A DNA stretch of 64,000 bases from Oopsacas minuta (Eukaryota; Porifera; Hexactinellida; Lyssacinosida; Leucopsacidae). The notes under the pieces were generated by a model, which worked only from the letters and a program-made list of their open reading frames with translations, was not told where the DNA came from and ran no database searches. Position 1 is the stretch's first letter. Each line of letters starts with the position of its first letter. Of the stretch, positions 29,628 to 40,223 are shown one piece after another. The DNA lies in contig JAKMXF010000221.1 of NCBI GenBank assembly GCA_024704765.1, positions 372,001-436,000 of the forward strand. Reading direction: 5' to 3'. Position numbers and translations under genes: made by a program.

Positions 29628-30032
29628 CTACTTTCCTTTCTCTTTAAAATAACTACCCAGATTCTCAGCCGATTCAATACACACACTAGCATATTGGGTA
29701 TTGTTCCATGTAGTGAATATTATCAAGGTCTTAGTCTTGACTAACACCAACCCATCTCTCTTATTCACTAAGTATATAGAGAATTTATCTGCACGTATTG
29801 CCCGGTAGGTTACCCCACCAAATATCACGCCATCTTCTCTACACCTGGGGAGATCTTCGAATAAAGAGACCAGATAAGTGATGTCATCAGAGCTCAAATT
29901 GAATCCTAAACTAGCTACACGTAATGAACTATCCTGTCTCCGAAATATGGCAGCATGTTCCACGTGATTTGTGTCTATTAGTCGCTTCTGTATTAGCTCT
30001 GGTATTTCATTCATAGAGACCACAAATACCAA
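29628..30032 (-). CDS. PFN4: Profilin-4-like protein
   Basis: The gene encodes 134 residues (human PFN4 129). The N-terminal IQKRLIDTNHVEHAAIFRR, central VASLGFNLSSDD, YRAIRADKFSIYLVN and C-terminal SVCIESAENLGSYFKEKG match profilin-4 closely. PFN4 is a divergent profilin of testis and sperm, and unlike classical profilins it binds actin and polyproline poorly. The gene has a single exon. A sperm or cilium role would fit its neighbour RIBC2. Confidence 0.9.
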   Translation of the reverse strand: MVFVVSMNEIPELIQKRLIDTNHVEHAAIFRRQDSSLRVASLGFNLSSDDITYLVSLFEDLPRCREDGVIFGGVTYRAIRADKFSIYLVNKRDGLVLVKTKTLIIFTTWNNTQYASVCIESAENLGSYFKEKGK

Positions 30033-30209
30033 TGAACTAAGGGGTAACTAACAATATGCAATGAAATTAAAGTATAGATATTTGCGAGACGAACCATGGA
30101 GAAGGATGGACCCAATTCCTTAAGATAGATCATATAATGTTATATTGATATTACATTATTGGTGGATAAATATGAATAGACAGTACAAATAATTATGTAA
30201 GGTACTGTG

Positions 30210-30235
30210 TATGTGTGTGTATGTGTGTGTGTAGA
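30210..30235. repeat. (TG)n-rich microsatellite
   Basis: A short stretch of TATG/TG repeats lies immediately 3' of the RIBC2 stop codon, in its likely 3' UTR. Confidence 0.7.
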
Positions 30236-30244
30236 AGTGATCGG

Positions 30245-33123
30245 TTAACGAGTACTAGTATTGAATTGAGAGAAATATTCCATGGATGGTTTGTTCGTAT
30301 AGAGTTCTCGATCCATGAAATTCTTCCTAGAACGTTGCTCTTCTCCCAATCGAGTGTTGTCATCATACATTTGTTTGTCTAAATCAGTTCTTCTCCTGAC
30401 ATCCCTGGTTTCTAGAATAGTCCCTAATCTAGCCTGTGCTATCCTGTTTCTATCCCATTCCATCTCTTCTAGACGTTCCTGTGTCTTCTGTTCTCTCTTT
30501 TCCTGGCACTGGGCTGCTTGTCCGTCAAGTACGTGTTGTCTCTACAAATATACAATAGTGAATAGCTATGAATAGTTACAGCAAACTCCCGTCATATCGA
30601 AGCTTTAGAGACCACTACAATTACTTCGGTATAAATTTTTGAGTGGTAATACCTGCTCAGCTGTGAATCCCTTCCATCTATCTGTGACTACACGATGAGA
30701 CCCAAAAGCTGATTGAGATACCTCTGGGTTCTCACTCAACAAGTCAGAATTTATCCAATTAGAGAGTTCAGCGAAATTATCGTCTTGTTCCTGAGCCTGT
30801 TCTTGCTGTCTGTTACTCCGTCTCTCCTCTGCTTGACGGACATTATCAGATTTCCTATCAGTCTCTAATCTACGTCTACTATCTTCAAAGTTCTTATTCA
30901 TCTCAACTGCTCGTCTGTCTAGCTCTCTAGATCTCAGCTCGTACTGACGAGACGCTTCCCTCTTCTCTGAGGATACTCTCTGCTTGTCTGCCATCTGGCC
31001 TGTTAGCCACTCTCTCATTTGCTCCTGTTGGAGCTTACGTCTCTTCTCATAGTTTAGATCTTCTCCTGCGAATCTATTACAGAATATTAAAGTATTCAGT
31101 AAAGAATTTCACAAATATTTCTAATTAGAGAAATATTATTATATCATAACCCGTAATATAGAATGCCCTAACAATAAAAGGGGTCATGGGTGGTCAGCTG
31201 GACTCCAGAGCATCCGAGGGGGAATTACAATCTTGCGGAGTTCAGTATAATCCAGAAATCATATTACACAACATTGCATAATCAAATAGTTGGCCTGTAC
31301 ATGTAGCCCCCTTGTCTGAGATCTTTTGGTTTACAGTTAAAGGAATATTCTACAACCCATGTCAATACAATCTGGGACACTTATTCATAAACTGTACGCC
31401 AATTTTAATATTTAACCAGAGTCGGGACAATTATTCACTACTTTGGTATAACTTGTATAATATCTTATTACCACTATACTGTAAGTTTTGACATTAGATA
31501 ATACGAGCAGTGTAACAGACAGGGAAGCTAATTAATAATTCAAGTATCCTCATTGCTACAAAGTAAATTAATTTTAGTGAAACTTTGGGATAGAAATTCG
31601 AACATAAGAAGTATAAAACTATGAAAAAAGAAGAGACCTATCAAATACTGAAGAGAAATAATCATGGGTAACCGCGTAACAAACTATTCAAAGGTGGTGA
31701 AAACTCCAATTCAGACTGCAATCAGTACTAAATACTTTAAAACTCAGTTCACAATATTAGTGCAAGAAGCAAAGCTGTGTGAATGGAATAACAAACTGAT
31801 GGAGAATGTATTTACTTAACGGATGGGGTAGACAGGAAGCACCTAGAATATCAGTGTACTCTTATTCTGGAGAGCTCGTTACAAGTTTCTCCAACGAAAA
31901 AATGATTTGTACGAGCTGCATAGAAATACACAGAAATAATATCTACGTTATTGACACTAAAGCACATGCTGTATTCCATTTCGGTGAGATAGAAGGATTT
32001 AGTATCTGTAGTATGGTCGGAGGGAAGGGATCAGCTGACACAATTCAAATGTCCAACTCAATTATAGGTATCTACCAAAGGAGAAGTCTACGTAGCAGAT
32101 AGATACAATGACAGAGTACAAATACTGGATGGAAGTTTGAGGTATGCTCGTAGCATTACTCATCCTACAATTATACAGCCAATTGATGTTAAGAGTGTAA
32201 AAAATGAAGTGATTGTACTCAGTTATTCAGACTCATATAACATACATACATCCTCTGCAGATGAAAAGAGGATGACTTATAATCTCAACAGTATACAGTC
32301 TAGGTATCAACTTAAAAGCGTTCAATTGGGGCCTATGAATAGCATACTAATGAGAGAAGAGAGCGATAATGTAATTAAACTATTCTCATGTGAAGGGAGG
32401 TTGTTACAAGAGATTGAAGTCAAGAATAAATTGAGGACAGTTAAAACTATAACTCGAGACTCCAGTATCGGAATAGTAGGAATATATAAATATAAAGCAA
32501 ATTTTGGACTTGAAATGGTCTCAAGACAGCAGATGGAGACAAGCTAGATGTCCAAAAAATAGTAACACTAATGTTGTTTCAAGGATATCATTCATTCATT
32601 CATTTCTTATTATTAATGTGTATTGAATAAATGCTAAATATACTCACTTTTGCATTCCTGAGACAGTAAGGCGGGGATCTTCGTCTCCAATACGAGCTGG
32701 ATTGTCCTTAAGTTTCGTTTGAGGATCATTTAAATCAAACTCTAATCTATCCTGGAATCTCTGATTCTCCTGTCTGTATCTGATCATTGATTGAGAAAGG
32801 TCCTTAGCTTGGTCACTTCGTCTCTGATCCAATATCTGACAGAGCTTATCGTTTTGTATCATTTCTCGTCCGAAGGCATCAGTTCTGTTAGCTTCCTCTG
32901 CTTCTAATTTTTTCCTATCTTCAACCTAAAAATAGGAAGAATTAATCTAAAATATTCTAATTAATAAAGTTATTCTTACTTGCGAATTGATCGCATTAAG
33001 ATCTAGTCCCATAGTTCTCTCTCTAGCATTGAATATAGTGTTCTTCCTTTGTTCCTCTCTCTTTCTACGTGCTTCTACAGCTAGTTTCTCACGCTGATCG
33101 GGGGGTAGGTCTACCTTATACAT
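30245..33123 (-). CDS. RIBC2: RIB43A-like ciliary microtubule inner protein (four exons)
   Basis: Exons are 32980-33123 (ATG 33123), 32648-32925, 30653-31073 and 30245-30541, all in phase, giving 379 residues (human RIBC2 377). The family segment TMGLDLNAINSQV at the end of exon 1, FAGEDLNYEKRRKLQQEQM in exon 3, and long Arg/Glu/Gln-rich coiled coils identify it. RIB43A proteins sit inside doublet microtubules of cilia and flagella. Introns 1 and 3 are 54 and 111 bp. Intron 2 is 1,574 bp and contains an NHL-repeat pseudogene on the opposite strand. Intron 3 holds a MITE end. Confidence 0.92.
30579..30637. mobile_element. Solo end of the pogo-like MITE in a RIBC2 intron
   Basis: Starting right after TA at 30577-30578, CAGCAAACTCCCGTCATATC and the next ~40 bp closely follow the left half of the element at 26824 (including the ATTACTTCGGTATAA stretch). 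No matching right terminus is present. The fragment ends close to the exon 3 donor at 30652. Confidence 0.6.
31664..32547 (+). pseudogene. NHL-repeat beta-propeller pseudogene inside RIBC2 intron 2
   Basis: Three successive open segments in three different frames read as one NHL-type propeller: 31664-31819, 31806-~32070 and ~32071-32547. The middle part has ISVYSYSGELVTSF and NNIYVIDTKAHAVFHFGE. The third has the hallmark GEVYVADRYNDRVQIL, the classical NHL strand pattern. At least two frame breaks (near 31806-31819 and near 32070) interrupt it. No RING or B-box is found upstream, so it is also truncated. It is antisense to RIBC2. It is most likely a decayed insert from a large NHL/TRIM-like gene family, though assembly error or tiny introns are alternatives. 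Confidence 0.6.
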
Positions 33124-33191
33124 CTAACTATCAATATTAAAAATATATTCCAAATAATTAAAGTCGAAATAATAAATATTCAAAAGATTAT

Positions 33192-35070
33192 TTAATTCAA
33201 TAAATTATTTGATAAATACAAATCATCCACAATTGTTACTATTTTTAATAACTCTTGAGAAATATAACTCATCTGTCTGAGAGCTACATCTGCACTCGTG
33301 GCTTTGTTCTTACAAAAAATTTCATGTACACTCCTACCACTAGTCTGCTTCAAGATGAAGGAGAATAAGCTCTTAACTACCCAGTTATGGTGTGGCATCA
33401 ATGTAACCTGATATGCATCCATTGCTGCCTTTTCCGATTCAAGATTATTGTCTGATAATCCTGAGCAATATATCTGTATAAAATGTATACTTCTGTTCAA
33501 CCATAATAAACCAATAGTAGCAGATTTATCTGCTTTATGCTCGCCTCTCCATTTCTCAGCTAAGATTAGTTCATTCAATGTTTTATGATTTTCAAGCTTT
33601 GTTTCAATTTTGCAAATATTTCCTAGAATATCACTTTTCATAGGAGCACAAACACTACCAAATAATTGTATCAAAAGGTCAGGAAATTGCCTAGAAGTTT
33701 TTAGAAAAGGGGCCATCTGGATTTTATCAGGTTCTGACAAGGTTACCACAAAGCCGATACTTTGACAAATAGGGGAGAGAACAGTATCTCCGTCAACTAG
33801 AGGGTGGGGGGGAACGAAAGGGGATGGAAGAGACACTGTGTCATCTGGGAGGGTCACACAGTTCTCATAGCACGAGGAAGGTGTAGAGGAGCGATCAGGA
33901 ATAGAGTTAGACAGAGTAAAACTGGTTATAGGGTGGAGATAGGAGGGAGGAGAGAGAAAGGTTTCTTCAGTAACCTGCGTGAGAGATCAATAAACCCATA
34001 GCTAGTTAACTCTCGGGATAATTATATAAAAATAGAATAAGCTACGTATTAATAATCTGTAACATTTAGTCATCTCTCGTTATATTGAAAATAAGATAAC
34101 TACTTCGAAATTTAATGTTACTTTGATGGCTTGGGACCATATTTTGTACTGCGATGTAAGCGGGTATTCCGTGTTCAATATAATGGGAGTGGCTCTAGTG
34201 CATTCGGGCTGAGCACTAAAATACCTATTGAACTGTTATTAATATTTAAATAACAAAATTCACTTTTGAATAAATCACTAATACAATTGTATAATTATGG
34301 ATGGATTATATTAATCAGAGACCTCATATGGTGTGGCAGAAGTAGAGCGAGAGCTCTGAGCTCGAGGAGCAGGGAGACGGGGAAGGAATGGAGAGTCTGA
34401 AGGAGTTATCAAGGGGAGGGTACCCATTGGCTCTGACCCATCATGTGATTCAGATAACATAATATTAGTGATAGATAGACACTCATCAAATGTCGTAAGG
34501 ATAGAATCACAGGTTGATGATATCAACAGACTCAGAGACTGGATTCTCTTAAATTCGTCTATGTTTGATTTAGTTACCGCCTCTACCTCAGTTTTTAGAG
34601 CAGAAATCTGGAAATAACAAGAATATTGAATAATGAACCTATCAAAATGTGTAGTTATACCTCACTTGTCTTAGTAGTAGCTGTCTATTAGTATCGAACT
34701 CATTGCGTTTATCCTTCAACCTCATCACATCAACATTCCTATCTACCCACACGTTACTACCTTCCTTCTCTCGCTTATTATCCTCACTTTCCATTTTAGC
34801 ATTGGCTAGTGCTACTAACCATTGCTGTCTCTCTGAAGAAGTTGAGGCTTTCAGATAAATACACCGTTTAGAAGGCAGTGCTATGTCAAGCCTACAATGG
34901 TCATGAGGGTGTGAGATTGGTCTGCAATGGATTACCTGCACTGATCCCCTGCAGCCCGCCTCCACTTCCTCACAGGACAGGTAGTACGATAGTACTCCTT
35001 GATTCAGGAGAAAATATCGGCGCTTCCATCCTGAGATATAGTTAGTCCATTTACTCAAGTACCCTTCCAT
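33192..35070 (-). CDS. PLEKHA8: FAPP2-like PH and glycolipid-transfer domain protein (three exons)
   Basis: Exons 34666-35070, 34323-34607 and 33192-33974 encode 490 residues (human 519). The N-terminal PH domain starts MEGYLSKWTNYISGWKRRYF and in the family binds PI4P at the trans-Golgi. A Ser/Pro-rich linker follows. The C-terminal GLTP domain has SDILGNICKIETK, LNELILAEK, LLWLNRSIHFI and MPHHNWVVK, which carry the Asp, Asn, Lys, Trp and His that hold the glycolipid headgroup. FAPP2 moves glucosylceramide. The exon 2 donor is weak (GTCTCT), but the phase and the family layout support the join. Its intron holds a degraded MITE. Confidence 0.92.
34070..34195. mobile_element. Degraded pogo-like MITE in PLEKHA8 intron 2
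   Basis: Terminal sequences CATCTCTCGTTATATTGAA on the left and TTCAATATAATGGGAGTGG on the right are imperfect inverted copies. They resemble the ends of the 26824-26950 element in sequence and in overall length (~126 bp). No coding is seen. Confidence 0.55.
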
Positions 35071-35953
35071 TACTGCACTGCTAATACAAATTGAAAGTTA
35101 ATTTCTCACAGAAAATATAAATATAATCAATCTAGCCATTTTGTTAGTATCGATTACGTTATAACAAGTGATAATTGAACGGATATCCTCACAGTAAGTT
35201 CTTATTGAATAGAGCAAAAAGATTTTATAGCAGGGCTTTTGCTAACGTGGTAATTAGCAACACTTGTATGCAATAATTTCTGATATATTTTGGTTTATAG
35301 TTGTCGTGAGCATTTCTATTATTTATGTGGTATCATAATCATAAGGATACGCGTGACGTATCTCCTGATTTTACAACCTGTTGTTTCAAATTACAAACGC
35401 ATAAGATCAGTGGTTGCTAACATACAATTATTATCCATCCACATGTGGCCGATTATATACAAGCAGAAATATGGTATAATCTCTGGTATGGTATCCTCTC
35501 TCAACTGCTGGTGTGTACTCGTGTACTCATCAGTTGGATAGAGAGGATAGAATTGACTAGAGGCTTTGGACTGATTTCTAAGTATACAGGATCTTAGTTC
35601 ACCTGACTCTCGGACATATATTATTCCATAATTATTCTAAATATTAACTCTTGATTGAGTATATCAGTCAGTCAATCCGTTCGTTCGTTCGTCCGTTGTT
35701 CAGGTACCTTGAAACTTGAAATACTTCGTAACAAATAATTCCTAAGCGCCTGCAACAATAAATAATGCAATATTAACCGATTACGGCCAAAGTGTTACGT
35801 TCGTAACGAAAAGGGACAAGTATTATCCAATTCCCCACCCAAATCGAGATTTTAGCACCTTTTTGACGTCATAAAATCACGCATTTTTCTCGGTAGTATT
35901 CGATTAATTACTGCCATATAATATACACCAGTATAGTTACTAGTGAGATTACA
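35071..35953. promoter_or_regulatory. Divergent PLEKHA8/DDX55 promoter region with a CRE
   Basis: About 880 bp separates two divergent ATGs. A perfect cAMP-response-type site TGACGTCA lies at 35864-35871, 83 bp before the DDX55 ATG. A GTTACG..CGTAAC dyad is at ~35794-35807. A (CGTT)n simple repeat is at ~35675-35695. An 83-codon frame at 35290-35541 has no recognisable content. Transcription-factor roles are inference. Confidence 0.45.
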
Positions 35954-37704
35954 ATGGATAATCAGCTGACTCTAAGATGGGAAGACATCCATCCTCCCCT
36001 CTCCCCCTCCACTCTACGGGCTCTATCAGGTCTCGGTTTTTGCGAGGCTACACCTGTACAAGCATCTGTCATACCTCACTTCCTCTCAAATAAAGATATC
36101 GTAGCAGAGGCAGTGACAGGCTCTGGCAAAACGCTCGCTTTCTTAATTCCAATCCTAGAAATAATATCTGGTATAATTCCAGTAGAAGATGCTAGCAATA
36201 TATTATCCCTTATTGTCACACCGACTAGAGAGCTGGCCTACCAGATAGATTCTGTGCTGACACAGTGTATAAAGGAGTTCCCGAATTATAGGAGCCTGCT
36301 GGTAGTAGGAGGGTACAGTACACATAAGGATATTAGTTGTCTGAGGGAAGTACGTCCTCATATACTCATCGGAACTCCTGGTATGTTGTTAACTACAAAT
36401 ATTCAAATTGTTATATACTTTTCATAGGAAAACTCTACGATTTACTTCAGCAAAAAGATAACAATCTCTCGAACAGTTTACGAAGTTTAGAAGTTCTGGT
36501 GCTAGATGAGGCTGATAGGCTACTGAGTATGGGATTTGAAGAGTCTGTCACTTCCTTACTCAAATCTCTCCCTAAACAGAGACGCACTGGACTATTCTCT
36601 GCTACACAGACTAATGAAGTAGAGAAGTTAATTAGAGTAGGACTTAGGAATCCGATCAGAATTAATGTTACTCAGCTCAACTCTTCTGTCAGCACCCCAA
36701 TATCTCTCCGAAACTATTATACTCTCACTCCAGCAAATTTGAAACTTGCTTCATTGATTGCATTCCTGAAAGAACATTTGGGTGCTAAGATAATCCTATT
36801 CCTAGCAACCTGTGTGGGTGTGGACTATTTCAGTCGGATACTAGCAGAAGAACTCAAAGATACGAAAGTTCTATCAATTCACGGCAAGATGAAGGATCGG
36901 AGATTTTCCATATTCGATAAATTTCGTAATTTAGAATCCGGGATACTAATGTGTACTGACGTAATGGCAAGGGGTATAGACATCCCAAGTGTAGATTGGG
37001 TGGTGCAGTTCGATCCTCCCTCCATGGCCTCGTTCTTTGTACACAGGGTTGGTAGGACAGCTCGTTGCGGACAAGAGGGCAGATCTCTCCTGTTCCTACT
37101 CCCAAATGAGAAGGAATACATTGCATTCATTCAGTACAATCAAAAAGTAGAATTAGAGTCACTAGCAATTAATACAGATGTACAACCTATGACTGATAGA
37201 ATTCGTGAACTATCAATGAAGGAGAGAGAGGTTTATGAAAAAGGGTTAAGAGCATTTGTATCTTTCATACAATTCTATGCCAAACACGAATGCAATCTAA
37301 TCTTCAGACTAAAAGAATTGGATTTCGGGGGTCTGGCTATGGGCTACGGATTGCTACACCTCCCTTCAATGCCTGAACTACGGAATAAGCGGGTACATTC
37401 CACAGGATTTCTTCCTCATCATATGGACTATGCTACAATCCGCTACAAAGATAAAGTTAGAGAGAAGCAGAGGCTGAAACGGATCAGTGAGGGTACTACT
37501 AAGAAGAAGGAAAAGATTAGGAAGATCCTGGATCTGAATCCTATTCGAAAGAAAAAGCTAAACAAAAAGAAAATGTCAAAACAGATTTCTCACAAATTCT
37601 CTGCTGAAGAACTTGATGAGTTGACTAAAGAAGCTAGGTTACTCAAAAAGTTCAAAATGGGGAAGATATCGAAAAAAGAATTTGAAAGATTAGTTGATGA
37701 TTGA
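35954..37704 (+). CDS. DDX55: DEAD-box RNA helicase DDX55 (two exons)
   Basis: Exons 35954-36380 and 36428-37704 join across a 47-bp intron (phase 1, G|GA within GTPGKLYDLL), giving 567 residues. Motifs in order: the Q-motif (F..ATPVQASVIP), AVTGSGKT, PTRELAYQ, GTPGKL, VLDEADRL, SAT, and the C-terminal helicase motifs with MARGIDIP and HRVGRTARCG. The basic tail is rich in KKK. DDX55 (yeast Spb4) acts in 60S ribosomal subunit assembly in the nucleolus. The WEDIHPPLSPSTL start matches the family. Confidence 0.95.
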
Positions 37705-37849
37705 GATATGTTAAATATGAAAATAAAGTGATTAGAGGAGCAGAATAATCAACAAATTTTAATAACCTTGTCCAGTCAGTCGTTAGATAAGTTATATAGC
37801 AAAGATGTTCTCACGTTCTAATAAATATTAGATATATATTAAAAAACTA

Positions 37850-37945
37850 AAGTCGACATCCGTTATCTCGAACATATTTTCATTCCCCATACCCTTCTCT
37901 ACAACAAATTTGCTTATATCTATTGTCCGTTATCTAGAAAAGCAG
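37850..37945. repeat. Direct TCCGTTATCT repeats, possible MITE remnant
   Basis: TCCGTTATCT followed by CGAA (near 37859) and by AGAA (near 37927) resembles two partial ends of the pogo-like element seen elsewhere, in direct rather than inverted orientation. It lies between the DDX55 stop and the first B4GALNT gene. The assignment is weak. Confidence 0.3.
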
Positions 37946-38138
37946 ATCTTGAATTTCCTAATTACACACTTGTATGAACTTGACCCAACAACAAGATTTC
38001 CCAATTCAATACATAGGCTTAGATATCAATGCTATGGCTTAGCCTTGCAGAAATTGAATTGATGTATAGAAAGCACTTCTACTAAATGAATTGCATAAAA
38101 TGTGATTTGTAAAATATCTTAAGAAGAATTATAATTCT

Positions 38139-40223
38139 ATGTTCAGTATGTATTCGCGCCTCATGCCTAAATTCAAAAGCATATCCCACGTTTACAGAAT
38201 GTTGAAAAGTTCTAGAATAACTAAGATAATATGTTTAATACTGTTGCTATATCTTATATTTCTAATCCCGAAAAGATCAAGCAAAGATCCCGAAGTGAAT
38301 GCAAAGGAAATTTATGAAAATCTTTCGAACTTAAAACAGATATTAAAACCCCGAATTATACCCAGTGAACTTCATCCAGAAGAGTTTGATACAGATTTTG
38401 ACAGAAATCTCCCTGAACTTAGAAAACGAATTCTGAGACTCTCCAGTCACAAAAAGTTCCCTTCTCATTTCATAAATGTTGATGCTCTATACAGCAATGA
38501 TTTGAATAAGAATCTATTCACAGACATACCAGGGGGGTTTATGAATATTTATACATGGAGAGATCATTGTTCTGAATCAATAGACATATTGAAGGCGAAA
38601 ATAGATTTTCCATGCAATCCTTGGAGAAAATCTGCTACTCATATTCTCGCTACTATCAAGTCTATAGAGTTTACTGGTGTTAGAATATTTGGTTATATAA
38701 TGCCTCCCGTGAGTGGTAGTTATTCATTTCAAGTGTCCTATTTCGGATCTGTTGAGTTATGGCTATCTCCTGATGAACTGCCTTCCAATGCAGTAGAATA
38801 CAAAATATCAATTCCTGATATTGTAACACATTCTGCCAAGGCAAAATGGCAAGTAAGTCACTTCACTGTTAATCTTGTTGCGGACAATAAGCAATACATT
38901 GAGATTCTACATGCTAGCAATACAGAGGGGGTGTTAGAGGTTAAATGGAAAGATAATTCCTCTCCAGATTACAAACCAATACCAACAGAATATATTTATC
39001 CTTTCGTACATGACTTCGGTAATGGAGTTATTCCTGAGACTTACAAATCTACTCTCCCGTTACATGCTCCTAGTTCTGAGCTAACTAACATAATGCATCC
39101 TTTTGATGAGAGGAATACTCTCTTCTTGCATTCTCACGTTGATATTGATGAGTTTGGAGACAGTTTTGCATTTCCTCCTTGTGATTACACCCCGTCTTAT
39201 GTGGATATAGACCCAATAAGAATAGCGAATAACCTCGGTATTATAAATACATACCCTGCTGTCAATCTCTACACACGAATCGTGGAGTTATCAATACGCA
39301 CTGCAGTCATAAGCGAACAATTAATGAACAAAGTTTTGAACCTTTTCATGCATCACTTAATGTTTTCAAACCCTACAGCTCGTCTGTCTCGTCTCATAAA
39401 CATGGAGAGACTTGTTGACAAATTGAATGGTGATTTGTTTCTAGTTGAGGTGCTGATTACTTATGCACAGAATCCACTAAAGGAATATCTCATCTCTGAG
39501 TTCGTAGTATTGGATCACAAAGACTTGCCTCCTTCTCTATTGTGTCATCCTATCGACATGAAGATGCATAGAGATACATTTGTACACTTTCTTGTCACAC
39601 ACAGGAATTTCCCCCAAATGATACGAGAGTTTGTTCAGAACATGGAGCGAGTATATGATGAGAGTGGAGATGAGAATTTTGGTATAATAATAGTAAACTA
39701 TGTGACGCCTCTGATTGACGTAATAACCTTGTTACGTCAGAGCAGACTCAAGCACTGGTCTGTGATTGATTTTGGAGGACCTTGGGAGAAGACGGCAGCT
39801 ATTAATGTAGGAATAGATAGTGTTAAGAATCCAAATGACATAATATACATAACTGATCTGTCTATACATTATCCAGCACATCTACCTGATACTATACGGA
39901 AACACACTTTCCAGGGTTACTCAGGATTTGCTCCTATCATATTCTATTTTTCTTGCGAGTTCAGCGGGCAATCATTCTACGATCAATTCTACTTTGGATT
40001 ATACTCTATAACTGGTTATGGACTGTTTAGTTTGTACAAATCTGATTGGATTAAAGTTGGAGGGATGGATTCCTCTCAGTTCAAAGGTATATGGGGCTTT
40101 GAAGATAACGATCTTGCTAACCGTGTCCTCAAAACTGGCTATGTTGTGTTCAGACTAATAGTGCGAGACTTTTATCACCAAAATCACACTTATTCTGGTC
40201 TATGGGATGATAAAAAATATTGA
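38139..40223 (+). CDS. B4GALNT3/4-like glycosyltransferase with PA14 domain, copy A
   Basis: The gene encodes 694 residues, intronless. It is a type II membrane protein with a basic cytosolic tail and one membrane anchor at ~31-45 (IICLILLLYLIFLI). A PA14-like domain lies at ~125-290 (GGFMNIYTWRDH, FFGxxxPPVSGSYSFQVSYF pattern). The C-terminal CHGN-type transferase has ITDLSIHYP, QGYSGFAPIIF, YKSDWIKVGGMDSSQFKG and WGFEDNDLANRVL, which align with B4GALNT3/4. Those enzymes make LacdiNAc on glycans in the Golgi. A near-identical inverted copy is at 40723-42771. From residue ~107 the two match closely, but the first ~100 residues differ. Confidence 0.88.
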   Translation: MFSMYSRLMPKFKSISHVYRMLKSSRITKIICLILLLYLIFLIPKRSSKDPEVNAKEIYENLSNLKQILKPRIIPSELHPEEFDTDFDRNLPELRKRILRLSSHKKFPSHFINVDALYSNDLNKNLFTDIPGGFMNIYTWRDHCSESIDILKAKIDFPCNPWRKSATHILATIKSIEFTGVRIFGYIMPPVSGSYSFQVSYFGSVELWLSPDELPSNAVEYKISIPDIVTHSAKAKWQVSHFTVNLVADNKQYIEILHASNTEGVLEVKWKDNSSPDYKPIPTEYIYPFVHDFGNGVIPETYKSTLPLHAPSSELTNIMHPFDERNTLFLHSHVDIDEFGDSFAFPPCDYTPSYVDIDPIRIANNLGIINTYPAVNLYTRIVELSIRTAVISEQLMNKVLNLFMHHLMFSNPTARLSRLINMERLVDKLNGDLFLVEVLITYAQNPLKEYLISEFVVLDHKDLPPSLLCHPIDMKMHRDTFVHFLVTHRNFPQMIREFVQNMERVYDESGDENFGIIIVNYVTPLIDVITLLRQSRLKHWSVIDFGGPWEKTAAINVGIDSVKNPNDIIYITDLSIHYPAHLPDTIRKHTFQGYSGFAPIIFYFSCEFSGQSFYDQFYFGLYSITGYGLFSLYKSDWIKVGGMDSSQFKGIWGFEDNDLANRVLKTGYVVFRLIVRDFYHQNHTYSGLWDDKKY

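Noticed and set aside
35290-35541. 83-residue plus-strand open frame upstream of DDX55
   Set aside because: Low-complexity, hydrophobic composition with no splice partner. More likely promoter or UTR DNA.
36854-37130. Minus-strand frames within DDX55
   Set aside because: Shadows of the helicase coding sequence.
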